64,000 bases of DNA, from NCBI GenBank assembly GCA_001414485.1, contig LLEY01000235.1, positions 1 through 64,000 on the forward strand, in the 5' to 3' direction. The DNA is from Calycina herbarum (Eukaryota; Ascomycota; Leotiomycetes; Helotiales; Pezizellaceae). Shown here one piece after another: positions 31,732-43,267 of the stretch (within the stretch, counting starts at the first letter, position 1; every line of letters begins with the position of its first letter). The notes under the pieces were generated by a model. That model ran no database searches, was not told the origin of the DNA, and saw only the letters and a program-made list of their open reading frames with translations. Made by a program: the position numbers and the translations under genes.

Positions 31732-32595
31732 GCTTAGAAGTTTGGGAAATGCCCTTGAAGTACTAAATCAATCTACCATTTGACAAATATTAATACACTT
31801 TTTTTACTTTTTACGATACAACTCTAGCCGACACTTCCAAAGACCCTCCAATATCACTTTTGCCACTTTGTTTTATTCCTAGTATGAGGTGTTGTCAAGG
31901 TATGGCGAACATCGAGCAGTCACGTAAACAAGAGTTCTACCACCAATCGTTCTCAATTGCTGCCCCCACGAGGGATGTGAAGAGGAAAATCATTTAGGGT
32001 GCGAAAACAGAAGCCAGAACAGATTTTCCGTCCTTGCTGAATTTTCCAGGCATTCAGCCCATGTCGCATGCATTTATCAAGTACCAGGGTTGAGAAATGT
32101 GGGGTAGAAATGCGGGGGAAGTCATCGAGACTTCCCCAAGGACCTCCCTCGGTTCGACTCTTTAGGGCGAGACTATTATTGAAATTTATGAAATTTGTGA
32201 ATCTATCATTGAATATACGTGTCTTTACGGATAATCCACTCACCGAATGTTGTTTCAAATTTTGGTGATTGCATGGGGGCGATCCGGAAGATCTTCTCCA
32301 CGACTAATTTCCGTTTGTATTTACCCATTACCTGCTTCGATTTGATCCCAGTTATTCGCAACTACTTGGTACTATCAACCATTGTCTAGCTGAATTTGGA
32401 CAATAGATCTTGGCTCATTCGTGGAAACATTTTTACTTGCAGAGCAAACTAATATTTTCCACCCAACTTTTGCATTAGTTTTTCCTATCTCCATATGTTC
32501 AATTGCAATATCAACTAGTATAAATGAACCAGCTTTCTATTCTGTTTAGAACAAGTCGAATACTCAAAACATAATCCAGAGTCTCAACCGTCACG
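31732..32595. other. intergenic region without a supported gene
   Basis: Open frames here are below about 100 residues and lack recognisable motifs. No CGG-N3-CCG site seen, which marks the likely right edge of the cluster. Confidence 0.45.
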
Positions 32596-33939
32596 ATGAA
32601 GGTTTTCATTATTTCCTCAGCCATCGCATTTCTTGCCCAGTTGTCGTCATGTTCCCCAACCCCAACGGAAAAGGACGCAGCTGCACACGCCAAAATTGTG
32701 AAGCGAGCAACAATAACTGATGTAGCCACTTTGGGATACGCTTCCACAAATGGGGGGTAATTTTTCCTTTTCAAGTTCGTGGAGAACGAGAGTCTGATCA
32801 CAAGTTTAGAACTACTGGAGGAAAAGGTGGAACTGTCACTACAGTTTCTACTTTGGCACAATTTTCAGCCGTTGCAGACAACTCCAAAAATAATGACGTG
32901 GAACCGAGCATCATTATCATATCAGGCACAATTTCTGGGGATACTCAAGTCCGTATTGGGTCCAATAAGACAATTATTGGTCTTCCAGGTGCCAGTATGC
33001 ATTGGCAACCAACCGTTTACATGCCAGTATTACTAACTCGAGGTAGAATTCGAGGGTGTTTCACTGTTCATCTGGAAGCAAAGGAATGTCATTGTTCGCA
33101 ACATTATTAGCGCAAATGTTCTAGCAAGCTCAGGAGATGGTTTGACCATTCAAGCTTCGAGCAATGTTTGGGTTGATCATTGGTGAGTCCTCCGGATCCA
33201 AGTCTACTTCAACAACTAACGAATTAAGCGAATTCTACTCTGACCTGGCCCACGACAAAGATTACTACGACGGCTGTACGCAACTTTTCCCTTTGTTCCC
33301 CTTTTTGATCTCCTATCCTTAGCGATCGGGAGCAAATATCATCCTCACTCACTGCTCCCGGCTCCGCAGTCAGCGAGAAAACATCTGCTAATTTATTGTA
33401 GTGCTTGACGTCACTCATGAATCTGAATGGGTGACAATCTCCAACGTCTATTTACACGACCATTGGAAAGCATCACTCGTCGGACATAGCGACAACAACC
33501 CAGCAGACGCCGGACATCTCCATGTTACTCAAGCCTACAATTATTGGTTGAACATTGGCAGCCGAATGCCAAGTTTTAGATATGGAACTGGCCATATTTA
33601 TAATTCATACTTCAAAAATGCGAACACCGGAATCGACACTAGAGACGGTGCCCAAATACTGGTCCAAAGTAATGTTTTTTCGAACGTCACACAGCCAATT
33701 GGTGCACTTTATTCGGATGTTACTGGGTATGATATATATCTCCCAGAGTGTCTTCTGGATTCGACTGACAAGAAAATAGATATGTGAACGCCTTTGACGT
33801 TGACCTTGGCGGGGCAACTAACACTGCTCCCGTTGGTACATTAACAGCGAGTAGTATGCCATACACATATTCTCTGTTGGGGTCAGCAAATGTCATCAAG
33901 TCTGTTGTCGGCGTTGCTGGTGCTACCCTAACGTTTTGA
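32596..33939 (+). CDS. secreted pectate lyase, family PL1
   Basis: Predicted 337-residue extracellular pectate lyase that cleaves de-esterified pectin by beta-elimination with Ca2+. Exons 32,596–32,756, 32,810–32,994, 33,047–33,182, 33,229–33,275, 33,402–33,726 and 33,780–33,939; 1,014 nt, phase closes. A signal peptide (MKVFIISSAIAFLAQ) is followed by a short propeptide-like stretch ending in KR. Parallel beta-helix landmarks: TIIGLPGA, WKQRNVIVRN, VWVDHCEFYSD, the calcium-binding DYYDGLLDVTHESEWVTISN, and the catalytic Arg region RMPSFRYGTGHIYN. Supports a plant-associated or litter-degrading habit. Intron 5 (126 nt) is longer than usual. Confidence 0.9.
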
Positions 33940-34017
33940 GTTTTCAAAAGAGAAGTTGGTTTACAGGAAGATCAATCCTAGATATAGATGGAAATTCTTA
34001 GACAGTTGGCAAGCTAT

Positions 34018-35045
34018 CTAGTTATTATCATTTTGTAAATACAATTCAGTTCTCACGGATAGCTGCAGCGGCCTTTCCCCTCTCACCCCTCTCCAATAAT
34101 TAGATGAGTCTATCAATTCTTGGCAACCTGCCACTGCCCATGTCCACTTCCGTAAAAATCCCGGAGTTGCTTCCCAGCTCTCTGCAAGGTAAGGTTCTCC
34201 CCATAAAATAAGACCTGTTTCATCCGTGGGCACTTCATCATTGTTCCCCTCCCTAGCTGCTGGGTCACGACTTCCTGTTGGCCTTGAAGATGTTGTTGTC
34301 GAAAGAAAGATTTTCAAGTTGATCAGATCCCCAACCAAGTCCCCCACCAGATCAGAATGATCAAAAGCAAACTCCCATTTAATCAAATTATCTCTTATCT
34401 TCGGGAAAGGAATGAAATTGATCCAAGTTGAATGAACGACACTCATTTGTAAAGGTGTCGGTGTAAGGCAACTGGAGCGATGTGGTGCTTTCGGCAGGAT
34501 AACCGAATATCTAGGGAATGTTTTGTGGTCGGAAAAGGGCCCATTCGGATGGTTTGCTGTGTCATATTGTACTGCCAGAGTTTCCAGTGTCGTTTTGTTC
34601 TGGCAAAGTCCTCTGAAGACATTGTATTTGACAAGATGGAGTAAGTGATCAGCTGGTAAGGGGAACCATGTTGTTCCAGAGGAACGTTGAATCGTGCCAG
34701 GCCTGTTACTGAAAACCGGGAACATTTGAGCGGGGGAATCTTGAGCCGGAGAAGCCTGAGGTGGATTGCTTGCTTCGTACTCGTCAAGCTGCCAGCGATC
34801 GATGGGATATTGAGGCTTCTTAGTATTGATTCTCGTATTCTCGTTTTTCGGAAGTCGAGACCCTGTCAAGAGAAATTAGCTCATCGATTTTGGAAATAAG
34901 AGACGAATAGGACGGAATACATACTGAAAGCTCTTTGGTTCAGCCGATTTTGAAGTTTCTTTCGCTTTTTCCTCTCATCTCCGGCTGTCGCGGGACTACC
35001 GGCGTTTGTTGCGCCAGAACGCCCACGTTTCGAAGACTCCACCAT
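34018..35045 (-). CDS. bZIP-type regulator with DUF3425 domain
   Basis: Predicted 321-residue protein; exon 1 35,045–34,925, intron 34,863–34,924 (62 nt), exon 2 34,862–34,018; 966 nt, phase closes. Exon 1 encodes a Lys/Arg-rich basic region RKKRKKLQNRLNQRAFRSR, which matches the fungal bZIP pattern NxxxQRAxR and is split by the intron. No leucine heptads follow; instead there is a Pro/Ser/Gln-rich linker. The C-terminal half (WINFIPFPKIRDNLIKW, WGEPYLAESWEATPGFLRKW) fits DUF3425, common in fungal bZIP proteins near metabolite clusters. Likely nuclear. It lacks the CGG-N3-CCG site and would not be expected to bind such sites itself, so it may be unrelated to the cluster. Confidence 0.75.
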
Positions 35046-35428
35046 CCCTCACAATTCCAAAACTCATATGCTAGCACCCCAGATACAAACAATCCTGAGA
35101 GTTTGTATTGTTGAGGAAGCGGGCGCTGAAATCCAAAAAGGAGGAAATGTCAGCCAATGGCAGGGCCCTTGCCTCACACTAGGACGTAAATGGCAAAAAT
35201 GTAAGCCAACCCTCCCCCCTTGCAAGTGGGGAGATATTTTGAACATGATGACAGACAATTCGCATCTTGCTCATACCTGGAAACTAGAACAAATAGAGAA
35301 AAAATGTAAGCTGTGGGAGATCAGGGGTTAGCAATTAACCAAAACCATTTAAATAACTCCGGACTTGAGATATATATATATATATATGAGACTCGATAAA
35401 CGAATTCTGCTGCAAAACAGCTCTCAAT
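35046..35428. other. divergent promoter region with (AT)n tract
   Basis: Between the bZIP/DUF3425 gene and the dehydrogenase. An (AT)n microsatellite at about 35,368–35,388 lies 40 bp before the dehydrogenase start. The short frame at 35,068–35,331 has no recognisable domain. Confidence 0.45.
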
Positions 35429-36797
35429 ATGACTTCTCTATTCGGTTTTGTCGGCCGTAACTTGCAAGCTTCCTCCCCGACCGAGATCCCCAAAGCTGCA
35501 AATGCATTGAAATTCGGAATACTCGGTGCAGCAAACATTGCGTACGTCCACACCTCCCTACTCATGACCACCATCCATAGATCGCTAACCAGATTCTAGA
35601 CCAACAGCGTTAATAAAACCATCCAAGACGCACCCCGAAGTCATCATTCAAGCCGTAGCAGCCCGCGACAAGAAAAAAGCCGTGGAGTACGCCAAAAAAC
35701 ATAACATACCTCAAGTTTTAGATAGTTACGAAGGTATGTACTTCTTCCACTTTCCAACCTTCTGAGGAGAGAGGACTGACTAAGAATTTGTAGCTCTTCT
35801 CGATGACCCATCTATTGACGCTGTTTATATCCCCCTCCCTTCTGGTCTGCATTATGAGTGGGCTTTGAAGGCACTCGCCAAGGGCAAGCATGTTCTATTG
35901 GAAAAACCCGGAGCAATCAACGCGATAGAGGCAGAGGCATTATATCGCTCTCCGATTTTGCGACAACCAAATGCGCCGATTCTCCTCGAAGCTTTCCACT
36001 TCCGCTTCCAACCAACTTGGCAATATTTTCTCTCCCTGGTCGACCGTTCTAGCCTGGAACACGTCGATTCTGTTGCGAAGCTGCCTTCCTTCATGATTCC
36101 CAGAGAAGGCATTCGTTTCGACTATCAACTGGGTGGTGGGAATATGCTTGATCTTGGGACGTATGTGATGTACGTCATACGACAAGTTGTGGGCACCGAG
36201 CCTGAAGAGTGTACCAAGTGCATTGTTCGTACTCCTCCTCCTCCATACGAACTCTGCGACGAGGCCGCAAAAGCAACGTTCCGCTTTCCTGGTGGTATTA
36301 TCGGAGAGGCTGAGATGGATATGCGTGCAAGCATCACGACCTTCCCCCTCTTCAAAATCACAGTCGTCCATAAAGAGGTGCCGGTCGAAGACGAGACGCT
36401 CCCACGAGGGCACAGCAAGACACGAATCCGAAAACTAGTTCTCAACAACTTCCTGGTAGCAGCTTTCTGGCATCGGATTGATATAGAGAACGAGTTTATC
36501 ATTCGGAAAACGAATGACGGCAGTGTTGTTAAACGATGGACTAAGAAAACGACCGAGAAGATATACACTTTCGCGGACGTTGGTATCAATCAGCCAAGTG
36601 AACCTTCTTGGACGTCTTACCGTCATCAACTTGAGCAATTTGTCAACCATATTCGTGGGAGAGAAGGCTCTGGGCTTTGGGTTAGTGGCGAGGATAGTCT
36701 TGCGCAGGCTAAAATGATTGATATGGCTTATGAGAAGTCTGGGCTACCCATCAGGCCCACCAGCAAATTTCGCTTGGAGGAGAATGGAGGGTCTTGA
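35429..36797 (+). CDS. Gfo/Idh/MocA-type NAD(P)-dependent dehydrogenase
   Basis: Predicted 416-residue oxidoreductase similar to dimeric dihydrodiol/xylose dehydrogenases. Exons 35,429–35,541, 35,600–35,733 and 35,794–36,797; introns of 58 and 60 nt; 1,251 nt, phase closes. The Rossmann motif FGILGAANIA spans the first intron, AVYIPLPSGLHYEWAL precedes the family lysine in GKHVLLEKPGA, and EAFHFRFQP and GGNMLDLGTYVMY mark the substrate domain with its conserved Asp/Tyr. A C-terminal HQLEQFVNHIRG block is typical. No signal peptide, so cytosolic. Substrate (sugar or trans-dihydrodiol) cannot be told from sequence. Confidence 0.85.
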
Positions 36798-36890
36798 AAT
36801 TTCATTCATTTCCAAGAGTGTAGCTAGTACGCGATGTCGCTCTTCAATATTCTTGCTCTCTCTTTTCTCTAGTTGATACACAGATTTTAC

Positions 36891-38185
36891 TCACAAACTG
36901 GCTTTTCTGTGCCAATGGCCACTTGCACGACTATTTGCATCCTGCCCCGCAATTTTCTGCTCCGAACTTGGTGTTGCTGTCGGCGGACTGGCACCAGGTT
37001 TTGTAATCTGCCCAAAATTCTCACAAAGAGGTTCCAGTACAGCTAACCAAAAGATCAGTTCTCAACTCTTCACCATCATATGAAAGAAAACTGACTAAAC
37101 TCATCCTGGAACTCCGTCCAAAAATCTCTCTCATCAACAAAACACCAATCCGTGGTTAACCCCCACGCCACCGCCCAGGGATCTGCGGCTTCATAGTCGG
37201 GTGCAAGACATTGGATTGTTACGCTGTAGTCGTCGTATTCGTATGATTTGATAAGCTGACTGGTATTTCGTGGTTGGGTATAGCAATGTGCAAAGTCATT
37301 TCCAACTGTGTCGTTGAAAAGCCAACGTGTGAGGATTTTTGGTGTAGGGGTTGTTGAAACTGTTGGACTGGATTGTGGAATAGATGCTGGTTCAGGTTTT
37401 TTAGATGGACGATCATCGTTTTCTGAAAGCTCGCAGGGTTGGATGTCGTCGAGGTCATCGGCTTGTTCGAGGAGATTTTCCATCATCCAACAGCCGTCAA
37501 CGGTTATAAGCCACCTCCTGGAAATCCGAATTAGACATTTTTCGAGATTGGATCCCATCGCAACTTACTCGGAGGCATACAAAGGCTCCTTCCGCTCTCC
37601 GCGGTAGCAAACTACTTCCAGGCTACTTCCCGGGTTGTATAAACTCATAGCCTTGGTAATTCCCAATGGTCGTGGGTGACTTGGTTCCTTGTTGCAGTCA
37701 GCGTCGTATTTTGTGTCCACTGTATGTCGTTCATAGGTCTTTTCCTCGGAGTCTCGACCGCAGTAGCGAAGGTCCTCTTCAGCTGTGGTATCTATTAGCT
37801 AGCAAATCAAGGACCAGGAGAAGATATGCAACGAACCTGTTCCATTGTATTCCACCCAGTATGAGGAAATATAGCAATCTTGTGTGCTGTAGAGCCAGAT
37901 GCTCAAAAAATTTGCAGTCAGTTATTGCACTTGTGCTTTGTGGCCTTTAACATACTTGTCTCCGTCTTCTTCCCCTTGATTATCACCGCGAGTCCAGCAT
38001 GTAGCGGTAATGTTATCATTGGCCAAGAACCGTGAGCTACACAATTGCCAAGGACAGAGTCTACATTTCCCAAAATCCTCGGGGGTGAAGGTGATAGTGG
38101 TATTAATGGAAGGAACAGTAGCCGAAATAGTATCTAGGAAGAAAAATCCGGTGAGAAAGCTCTGCCACATCTTCCGAGAAGACAT
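36891..38185 (-). CDS. secreted Cys-rich protein of unknown function
   Basis: Not recognised. ATG 38,185 opens a signal peptide (WQSFLTGFFFLDTISA), followed by a Cys-rich segment (KCRLCPWQLCSSRF, ITATCWTRG), then at least four further exons: one with DCYISSYWVEYNGT, one from about 37,790 with DLRYCGRDSEEKTYERHTVD, one from about 37,519 with VDGCWMMENLLEQAD, and a last one ending in an Ala/Pro/Ser-rich tail at 36,891. A Ser/Pro/Thr linker sits near 37,350. Intron positions are approximate: splice-like GTATGT at 37,957 and TTCCAG before RWLITVDGC are clear, the others less so. Several Cys and predicted N-glycosylation sites suggest an extracellular protein. Confidence 0.55.
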
Positions 38186-38834
38186 AACGAAATCTGGTTC
38201 AGGTGATCGACGTTGAAACTAGAAGCAGGTGTCTCAGTACTATTATGGGATATAACTTACTTTTTGTTGAGATATTTGCGCAACGTTGCGTGTTCGTGTT
38301 CGACCATCGGATGAAAAATAACCAGCAGTATAGTTTTAACATAATTTCTGCACCACAAAGGAACGTTGTGTCGGTTCAACTAGTGAGATTTTGAGGAAGA
38401 ACATCCAATTGTTCAGTAAGCGAGGCGGGAATGCTTAGGATAAGTACTAGAGGAATTATCCGTTGATATGGATAAAACTTGCAGAGAATTCCCATAGTTT
38501 TCTTCACGTCAAGAAAACTGACCCCTCATACGATGAATCGGTAAGAGTGCCGTGGAGGCTTTGGAGGCTGATATTTGAGTAGGTTGAGGAGGCAAAAGAT
38601 GAATCTACTTCACGTGGAGTGAGGAACGACAACAGAGGTGAAAATGCAAAAGCAATTTCGACGGCAGAAAAGAAAACAACGAGGAGTTTGTGGCAGAGCA
38701 ACTCGCTCGAGGCTCCTCTTCCTCCGTTCTGCCTTTGCACAGAGACTGAGACCCGTCCTTGTGATGTACAAGTATCCAGCACACAATTGGTCGCTCGCTT
38801 GTACCCCCGGGCTACGAAGTAACGAGTAACGTAA
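38186..38834. other. intergenic region without a supported gene
   Basis: Promoter of the secreted protein and sequence up to the Harbinger-like element. Overlapping short frames of 60–90 residues on both strands look spurious. Confidence 0.4.
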
Positions 38835-39072
38835 CGAGCCCGGTACCACGGGTCCGTGCGATCAGGCTCTTGTAGACGCTGTACTAAAAGAGAACTCTAA
38901 CAAAATTCAGACGTTAGAAAAATATATAAAAAATATGTTGCAACTCTAAATTACAGTGTTAGTATTTAGATAAACTCTCGAGCATTTTGAATCTGTCCCT
39001 GTTGTATAGTTCTACTCTGTTACTCAATTTTTCAGTATGCCCTGAACGCACGGACCCGTGGTGCCGGGCTCG
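38835..39072. mobile_element. Harbinger-like MITE, 238 bp
   Basis: Terminal inverted repeats of about 31 bp with two mismatches, starting CGAGCCCGG(T/C)ACCACGGG and including TCCGTGCG. TAA is duplicated at both borders (38,832–38,834 and 39,073–39,075), as in PIF/Harbinger insertions. The 170-bp centre is AT-rich and non-coding. Right of it lies a (GCCCA)n repeat (39,079–39,102) in the NUDIX promoter. Confidence 0.75.
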
Positions 39073-39140
39073 TAAGCCGAGCCCAGCCCAGCCCAGCCCA
39101 GTTAGGCACAACACCATAAAGGACTCGTCAACACCTCAAG

Positions 39141-40535
39141 ATGGCTGAAGACGAGGGCCCCGACGAGGTCCAAGGACCGTCGCAATTGCTCGCGGCGCTA
39201 CAGAAAGCCCTCAACGAATTGCCGCAAAATCCCTACCCCACGCTTCCCAACCCCCCCGAATGCAAGAAGCGGGCATCCGTCGCCCTGGTACTGCGCGTCC
39301 GACGCAGCTTCCATCATCGAGCGCCTGAAGCTGAAGCCGAAGCTGGGGCTGAAGCTGGGGAAAAGGAAGAGGGGGTTATGGAACGCTTCTTCCAGCAGGA
39401 TTGGGTTCGCCATGGGGATCCCGAGGCCGTCTTCATCAAGAGGGCGGCGAGGGACGGCGATCGCTGGACCAGCCACGTCGCGCTCCCGGGAGGAAAACGA
39501 GACGCGGAAGATGCAGATGACCAGGCGGTCGCTGTGCGAGAAACGGCGGAGGAAATTGGTTTGGATCTCACATCTCCTCATGCCTTATTCGTCGGTCATC
39601 TGCCAGAACGAGTTGTCAGCACGTCGTGGGGAAAGGTCCCGTAAGTTCGCAGTCTTCCTTGACATCACAGCCTTCACCCCAAGCCAAGCAAGCTGATATT
39701 ATATCCCCACAGTATCATGGTCCTCTGCCCCTTCGTCTTCCTCTGGACGCGGCCAGACCTTCCTCCCCTCCAATTACAGCCCGCCGAAGTAGCTTCAACG
39801 CACTGGGTTCCTCTGCGAGTCCTGTTATCCCCTCAGGCAAGGACATACGAATACGTCGATGTATCCGATCGCTTTGCACGGCAAGGAGGGGCTCTAGTCA
39901 AGACAGTCCTACGCACCCTACTCGGGAAAATGCGCTTCTCAGCCATCCAACTCACGCCCTCCGAATCCTTATACTGTAGCTCCACCGCCGAGTTCCTACC
40001 ACCAGAAATGCCTTGGACGAAAGTCTCGTGGGGAGGTCGATTTTATGACTGGTTTCGTGGGGACGAGGCAGGCGCACCAGTCGAAACAAGACCCCTCTTA
40101 CTCTGGGGCTTGACTCTCGGCATGCTAGCCGATTTTCTGGATCAGTTGCCACCGCATAATGCAGTCGAATTGTGGTCGTACCCAACATTTACTCCATGGG
40201 ACATTCGTGGGATCATAAACATGCTCACCTATCCTCTCAGGCGGAGGAACCAGGCGAGACTGCAGCGTGGTGGTATAAGTCAGACCGCTGTGGATAGTGA
40301 AACCCAAGCAGTGGCGACGGGCGACAATCCATGGTTTATTGGGGGACTGAGTGATGGGATGAGAGCTTCGACCGAGGGAAAGGATGCGGAGAGATCTTAC
40401 GCGGTTGGTATTATGCTCGAGGGGTATTATGATATGGCTAGACGGGCTGTTTGGGTTGCGGCAAGTGTCCGACTTATCTCTATGCTTGCCATGACGCTTT
40501 ATTTCATTCGGAGGTTTAGAAAGCGTTCCAGTTGA
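39141..40535 (+). CDS. NUDIX hydrolase (coenzyme A diphosphatase-like), membrane-anchored
   Basis: Predicted 440-residue NUDIX protein; exon 1 39,141–39,640, intron 39,641–39,712 (72 nt), exon 2 39,713–40,535; 1,323 nt, phase closes. The NUDIX box is complete: GGKRDAEDADDQAVAVRETA then EEIGL, and the preceding SHVALPGG is typical of the CoA/8-oxo-dGTP diphosphatase subgroup (yeast Pcd1-like). Insertions absent from small NUDIX enzymes are an acidic Glu/Ala-rich loop near residue 65 and a long C-terminal half ending in a hydrophobic helix (LISMLAMTLYFI) plus RRFRKRSS, suggesting a membrane anchor. Likely hydrolyses a nucleoside diphosphate derivative; not part of the metabolite cluster. Confidence 0.85.
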
Positions 40536-41551
40536 TGTATACCCAAGGTGTTGGAATATTTCTTTTAATAAATCTTCAAAATTTCTAGGCGTCTTCTTGG
40601 TGGGGTGTCGACCTGTTTATAGTAGAGGCGTTTGCTTTCGTTTTATGCTGTTTCTCATTCCTCCAGGAGGTCCTACGTGAGTGGCCTGGTCTGTTTTCCA
40701 GTTACTTCTACTTGTTCATTCTATTATTCAAATCTTACTAATAAATGAGGGGGCGATTTCCAATTATTCCACCCTTGCTTTTGGTGGACTACTTGACTTC
40801 ATGCCAACGCAGGGAGGCCTTTTCTTCTTGTTTTGCGTGTCATGAGCTGGTCCTGATTTTCTTAGCATTTGATGGAGTCGCGGTAGGCTTATGGAAGCTA
40901 TACACTGTACAACATCCACATTACCTTCCGAGTCATGTTAAGAAACCCTTTCCGGCACTTCCGTGGCATCTCTTGACTCGATCGGGAGATTCGCATTGTT
41001 TTATTTCCGAAAATTTCCATTATCTTCAAAATCCACTTCATCGTCATCCCGCTCTTTGTGTGTGGGTTTGTGGGTCAACGGGATGAACCCACTTGGTTCA
41101 TGGACCGTTAACTTGATGTACGAAAAGTTAATTCGGACACAAGTTTTCTGTCTGCTTATACAAATTCTTGCTTCTCGGAATCTACAGTTTGGAAATGGTA
41201 TGATTATCACGATGTTGAAATCAATGCCTCTTCTCCAAGCACCGGGGGACTGTGGTGGCAAGCAGGGTCAATACTTAACACTGTCGAGTAAGTGGATCTT
41301 ACGACTCTGTCATGTCTCCAATTTTATTCGGCTGCTTCAAGTGTTGTCAAGAAAAAATGGATTTTGCATCGTTAGTTTCGGCGTGTATTTCTCATCACGG
41401 TCCTTTCTCGGACACTTTGCGATGACGACAATTTGAGAGTGGAAGATTATAAAGGAGCCACAATAGATACTGCAAGAACAAAACTTAAGTACTTCCTTTC
41501 CCTCTCCCCCCTTTTCCCTTGTCAAATTCATTTCCTACCATCAACACCATC
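40536..41551. other. intergenic region, no supported gene
   Basis: Frames at 40,745–41,086 and 40,963–41,436 are of 110–160 residues but overlap in different phases, lack domains and use the same sequence; I regard them as chance. The right end is the promoter of the DHA1 MFS gene, with pyrimidine-rich CTCTCCCCCC before the ATG. Confidence 0.45.
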
Positions 41552-43267
41552 ATGGCACCAACCAATCCATCAACCGGAGCGAGGAACGAAAACACCACAA
41601 CCGAAGAAAACAAAACTTTGCCCTCCTCCCCCGACCTTCCTCATACGAAACAAGAAGAAAATGTAGAAAAAGGCAGCATAAAGGGACGGATATGTGGAGG
41701 AATATTTTTAACGGGTTTTCATGAGAGCGATTCTGATAACTCGCACGAGGGACCTTTGAAAGACGTGGAAATCGATATGCCTCTCACCTTGACGGAAACG
41801 ATATATCAAGATGGGCAGGAATACATACTACTCACTTTCACCAACGACGACAAGGAAGACCCGTTTAACTGGAGCTCAGCCAGGAAAGCTTTTATCACCG
41901 CTCTTCTGTGTACGATGACACTATCTATTGGGCTTGCGACTACGGCGTATAGTAGTGGGATTGGCTCGATGGTTGATGATCTTGGTGGTTCGAAGGAACT
42001 TGGACAATTGGGATTATTTTGCTTTAATATCGCTTGTGCCATCGCTCCCCTATTTCTGGCGCCGTTTTGCGAGTTAGTTGGACGAAGGGTGGTATATGTT
42101 GGGGCTTATGCTCTGTTCATCATTGTTTTTATTGGGTTGGCACTCGGGAAGAATATCGAAACGATACTGGTTATGCGGGTATTCCAAGGCCTTTTCGGTT
42201 GTGTCGGGACAATTCTCGTGGGTGGAACTTTCTCGGATATCTACAGACCCGATGATAGAGCTGTGCCTATGGCATGCTTTACTTATGTTGCAATTGTGGG
42301 AACCCTTGCGGCTCCTATTTACGCAGGCTTCATCAACGAAACGATTGGATGGAGATGGATCGAAGGAATCCAAGGACTCGCCAATGTTCCATTGCTTCTC
42401 CTCATTGTTGTAGGGTTGAAGGAGACTCGTGGAGGTGTGACACTCCACAAGCGGGCAAAGGCATTGCGAGCTGCTACTGGTGACGAGAGATACAAGGCGG
42501 AGATGGATCTCGAGGCCAAAGATTTGAAGCAGATGCTTCACAACTCTTCCGTTAAAGCGGTGCATATGCTCGCGACCGAACCGGTGGTCTTCGCGTTCGG
42601 TCTCTGGATTGCTTTCGCTTGGCTGGTCACCTTCCTCTTCCTTTCGGTTATTCCGATTACCTTCCAAGAAAAACGGGGGTGGGGAGAAGGTATCGCTGGT
42701 CTTCCCTACATCTCTCTCTGCATCGGCACAACGATCGGCTTCGTCGCCAACTTCCTCCAAATCAAGAAATACAATCAAATCATGAAATCCAGGAATCGGA
42801 AGATACTCCCGGAATCACGGTTGTATGGCGCAATGTGGGGGTCGGGCTTCCTACCTATTGGACTTTTCATCTACAGCTTCACACAATACGGATACCTCCC
42901 CTGGATTGCTCCCACCATTGCCCTGGCACCTATCGCTATTGGCATCTTCTTCATCTTCGAATCAACATATAGTTTCACCTCCGACTGTTATGGGGAGAAC
43001 TCGAGTTCTGCTATTGCGGGCCAGGGACTTATGAGGAATACACTTGGTGGTGTTGCGCCCCTTTTTGCGAGTCAATTCTTCCATAATGTGGGGAGTCAGT
43101 ATGCGGGGTTGATTCTGGCGATCTTTGGCACGATACTTAGTTTGATTCCGATTGTTATGTTTAAATATGGGAGTCAGTTGAGGATGAGGAGTAAGTTGGC
43201 GAATAGTCAGATGGGTGGGGATGAGCAGAAGAAAAAGACTGGGCTTTACACAGCACCATTTGCCTAG
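41552..43267 (+). CDS. DHA1-family MFS multidrug/polyamine transporter
   Basis: Predicted 571-residue, single-exon 12-helix transporter. ATG 41,552 is chosen; the open frame upstream has only a TTG. After a polar 110-residue N-tail comes the family signature DPFNWSSARKA, then helix 1, motif A as ELVGRRVVYV (helix 2–3 loop), RVFQGLFGCVG and GGTFSDIYRPDDRAVPMA, WRWIEGIQG, and the C-half with SRLYGAMWGSGFLPIGLF, YGENSSSAIAGQGLMRNTLGG and a Lys-rich tail. These are hallmarks of the fungal DHA1 group with Flr1/Tpo-like members. Exports small toxic compounds by proton antiport. It is the last intact gene; RIP-mutated DNA starts about 320 bp downstream. Confidence 0.88.
   Translation: MAPTNPSTGARNENTTTEENKTLPSSPDLPHTKQEENVEKGSIKGRICGGIFLTGFHESDSDNSHEGPLKDVEIDMPLTLTETIYQDGQEYILLTFTNDDKEDPFNWSSARKAFITALLCTMTLSIGLATTAYSSGIGSMVDDLGGSKELGQLGLFCFNIACAIAPLFLAPFCELVGRRVVYVGAYALFIIVFIGLALGKNIETILVMRVFQGLFGCVGTILVGGTFSDIYRPDDRAVPMACFTYVAIVGTLAAPIYAGFINETIGWRWIEGIQGLANVPLLLLIVVGLKETRGGVTLHKRAKALRAATGDERYKAEMDLEAKDLKQMLHNSSVKAVHMLATEPVVFAFGLWIAFAWLVTFLFLSVIPITFQEKRGWGEGIAGLPYISLCIGTTIGFVANFLQIKKYNQIMKSRNRKILPESRLYGAMWGSGFLPIGLFIYSFTQYGYLPWIAPTIALAPIAIGIFFIFESTYSFTSDCYGENSSSAIAGQGLMRNTLGGVAPLFASQFFHNVGSQYAGLILAIFGTILSLIPIVMFKYGSQLRMRSKLANSQMGGDEQKKKTGLYTAPFA

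Noticed and set aside
39121..39140. Possible fragment of an rRNA or tRNA gene near repeated GCCCA
   Set aside because: Only a (GCCCA)n repeat in a promoter; no cloverleaf or conserved RNA box.
40745..41436. Two frames of 113 and 157 residues between the NUDIX and MFS genes
   Set aside because: They overlap in different phases, have no domain, no intron logic and no conserved motif; probably chance.
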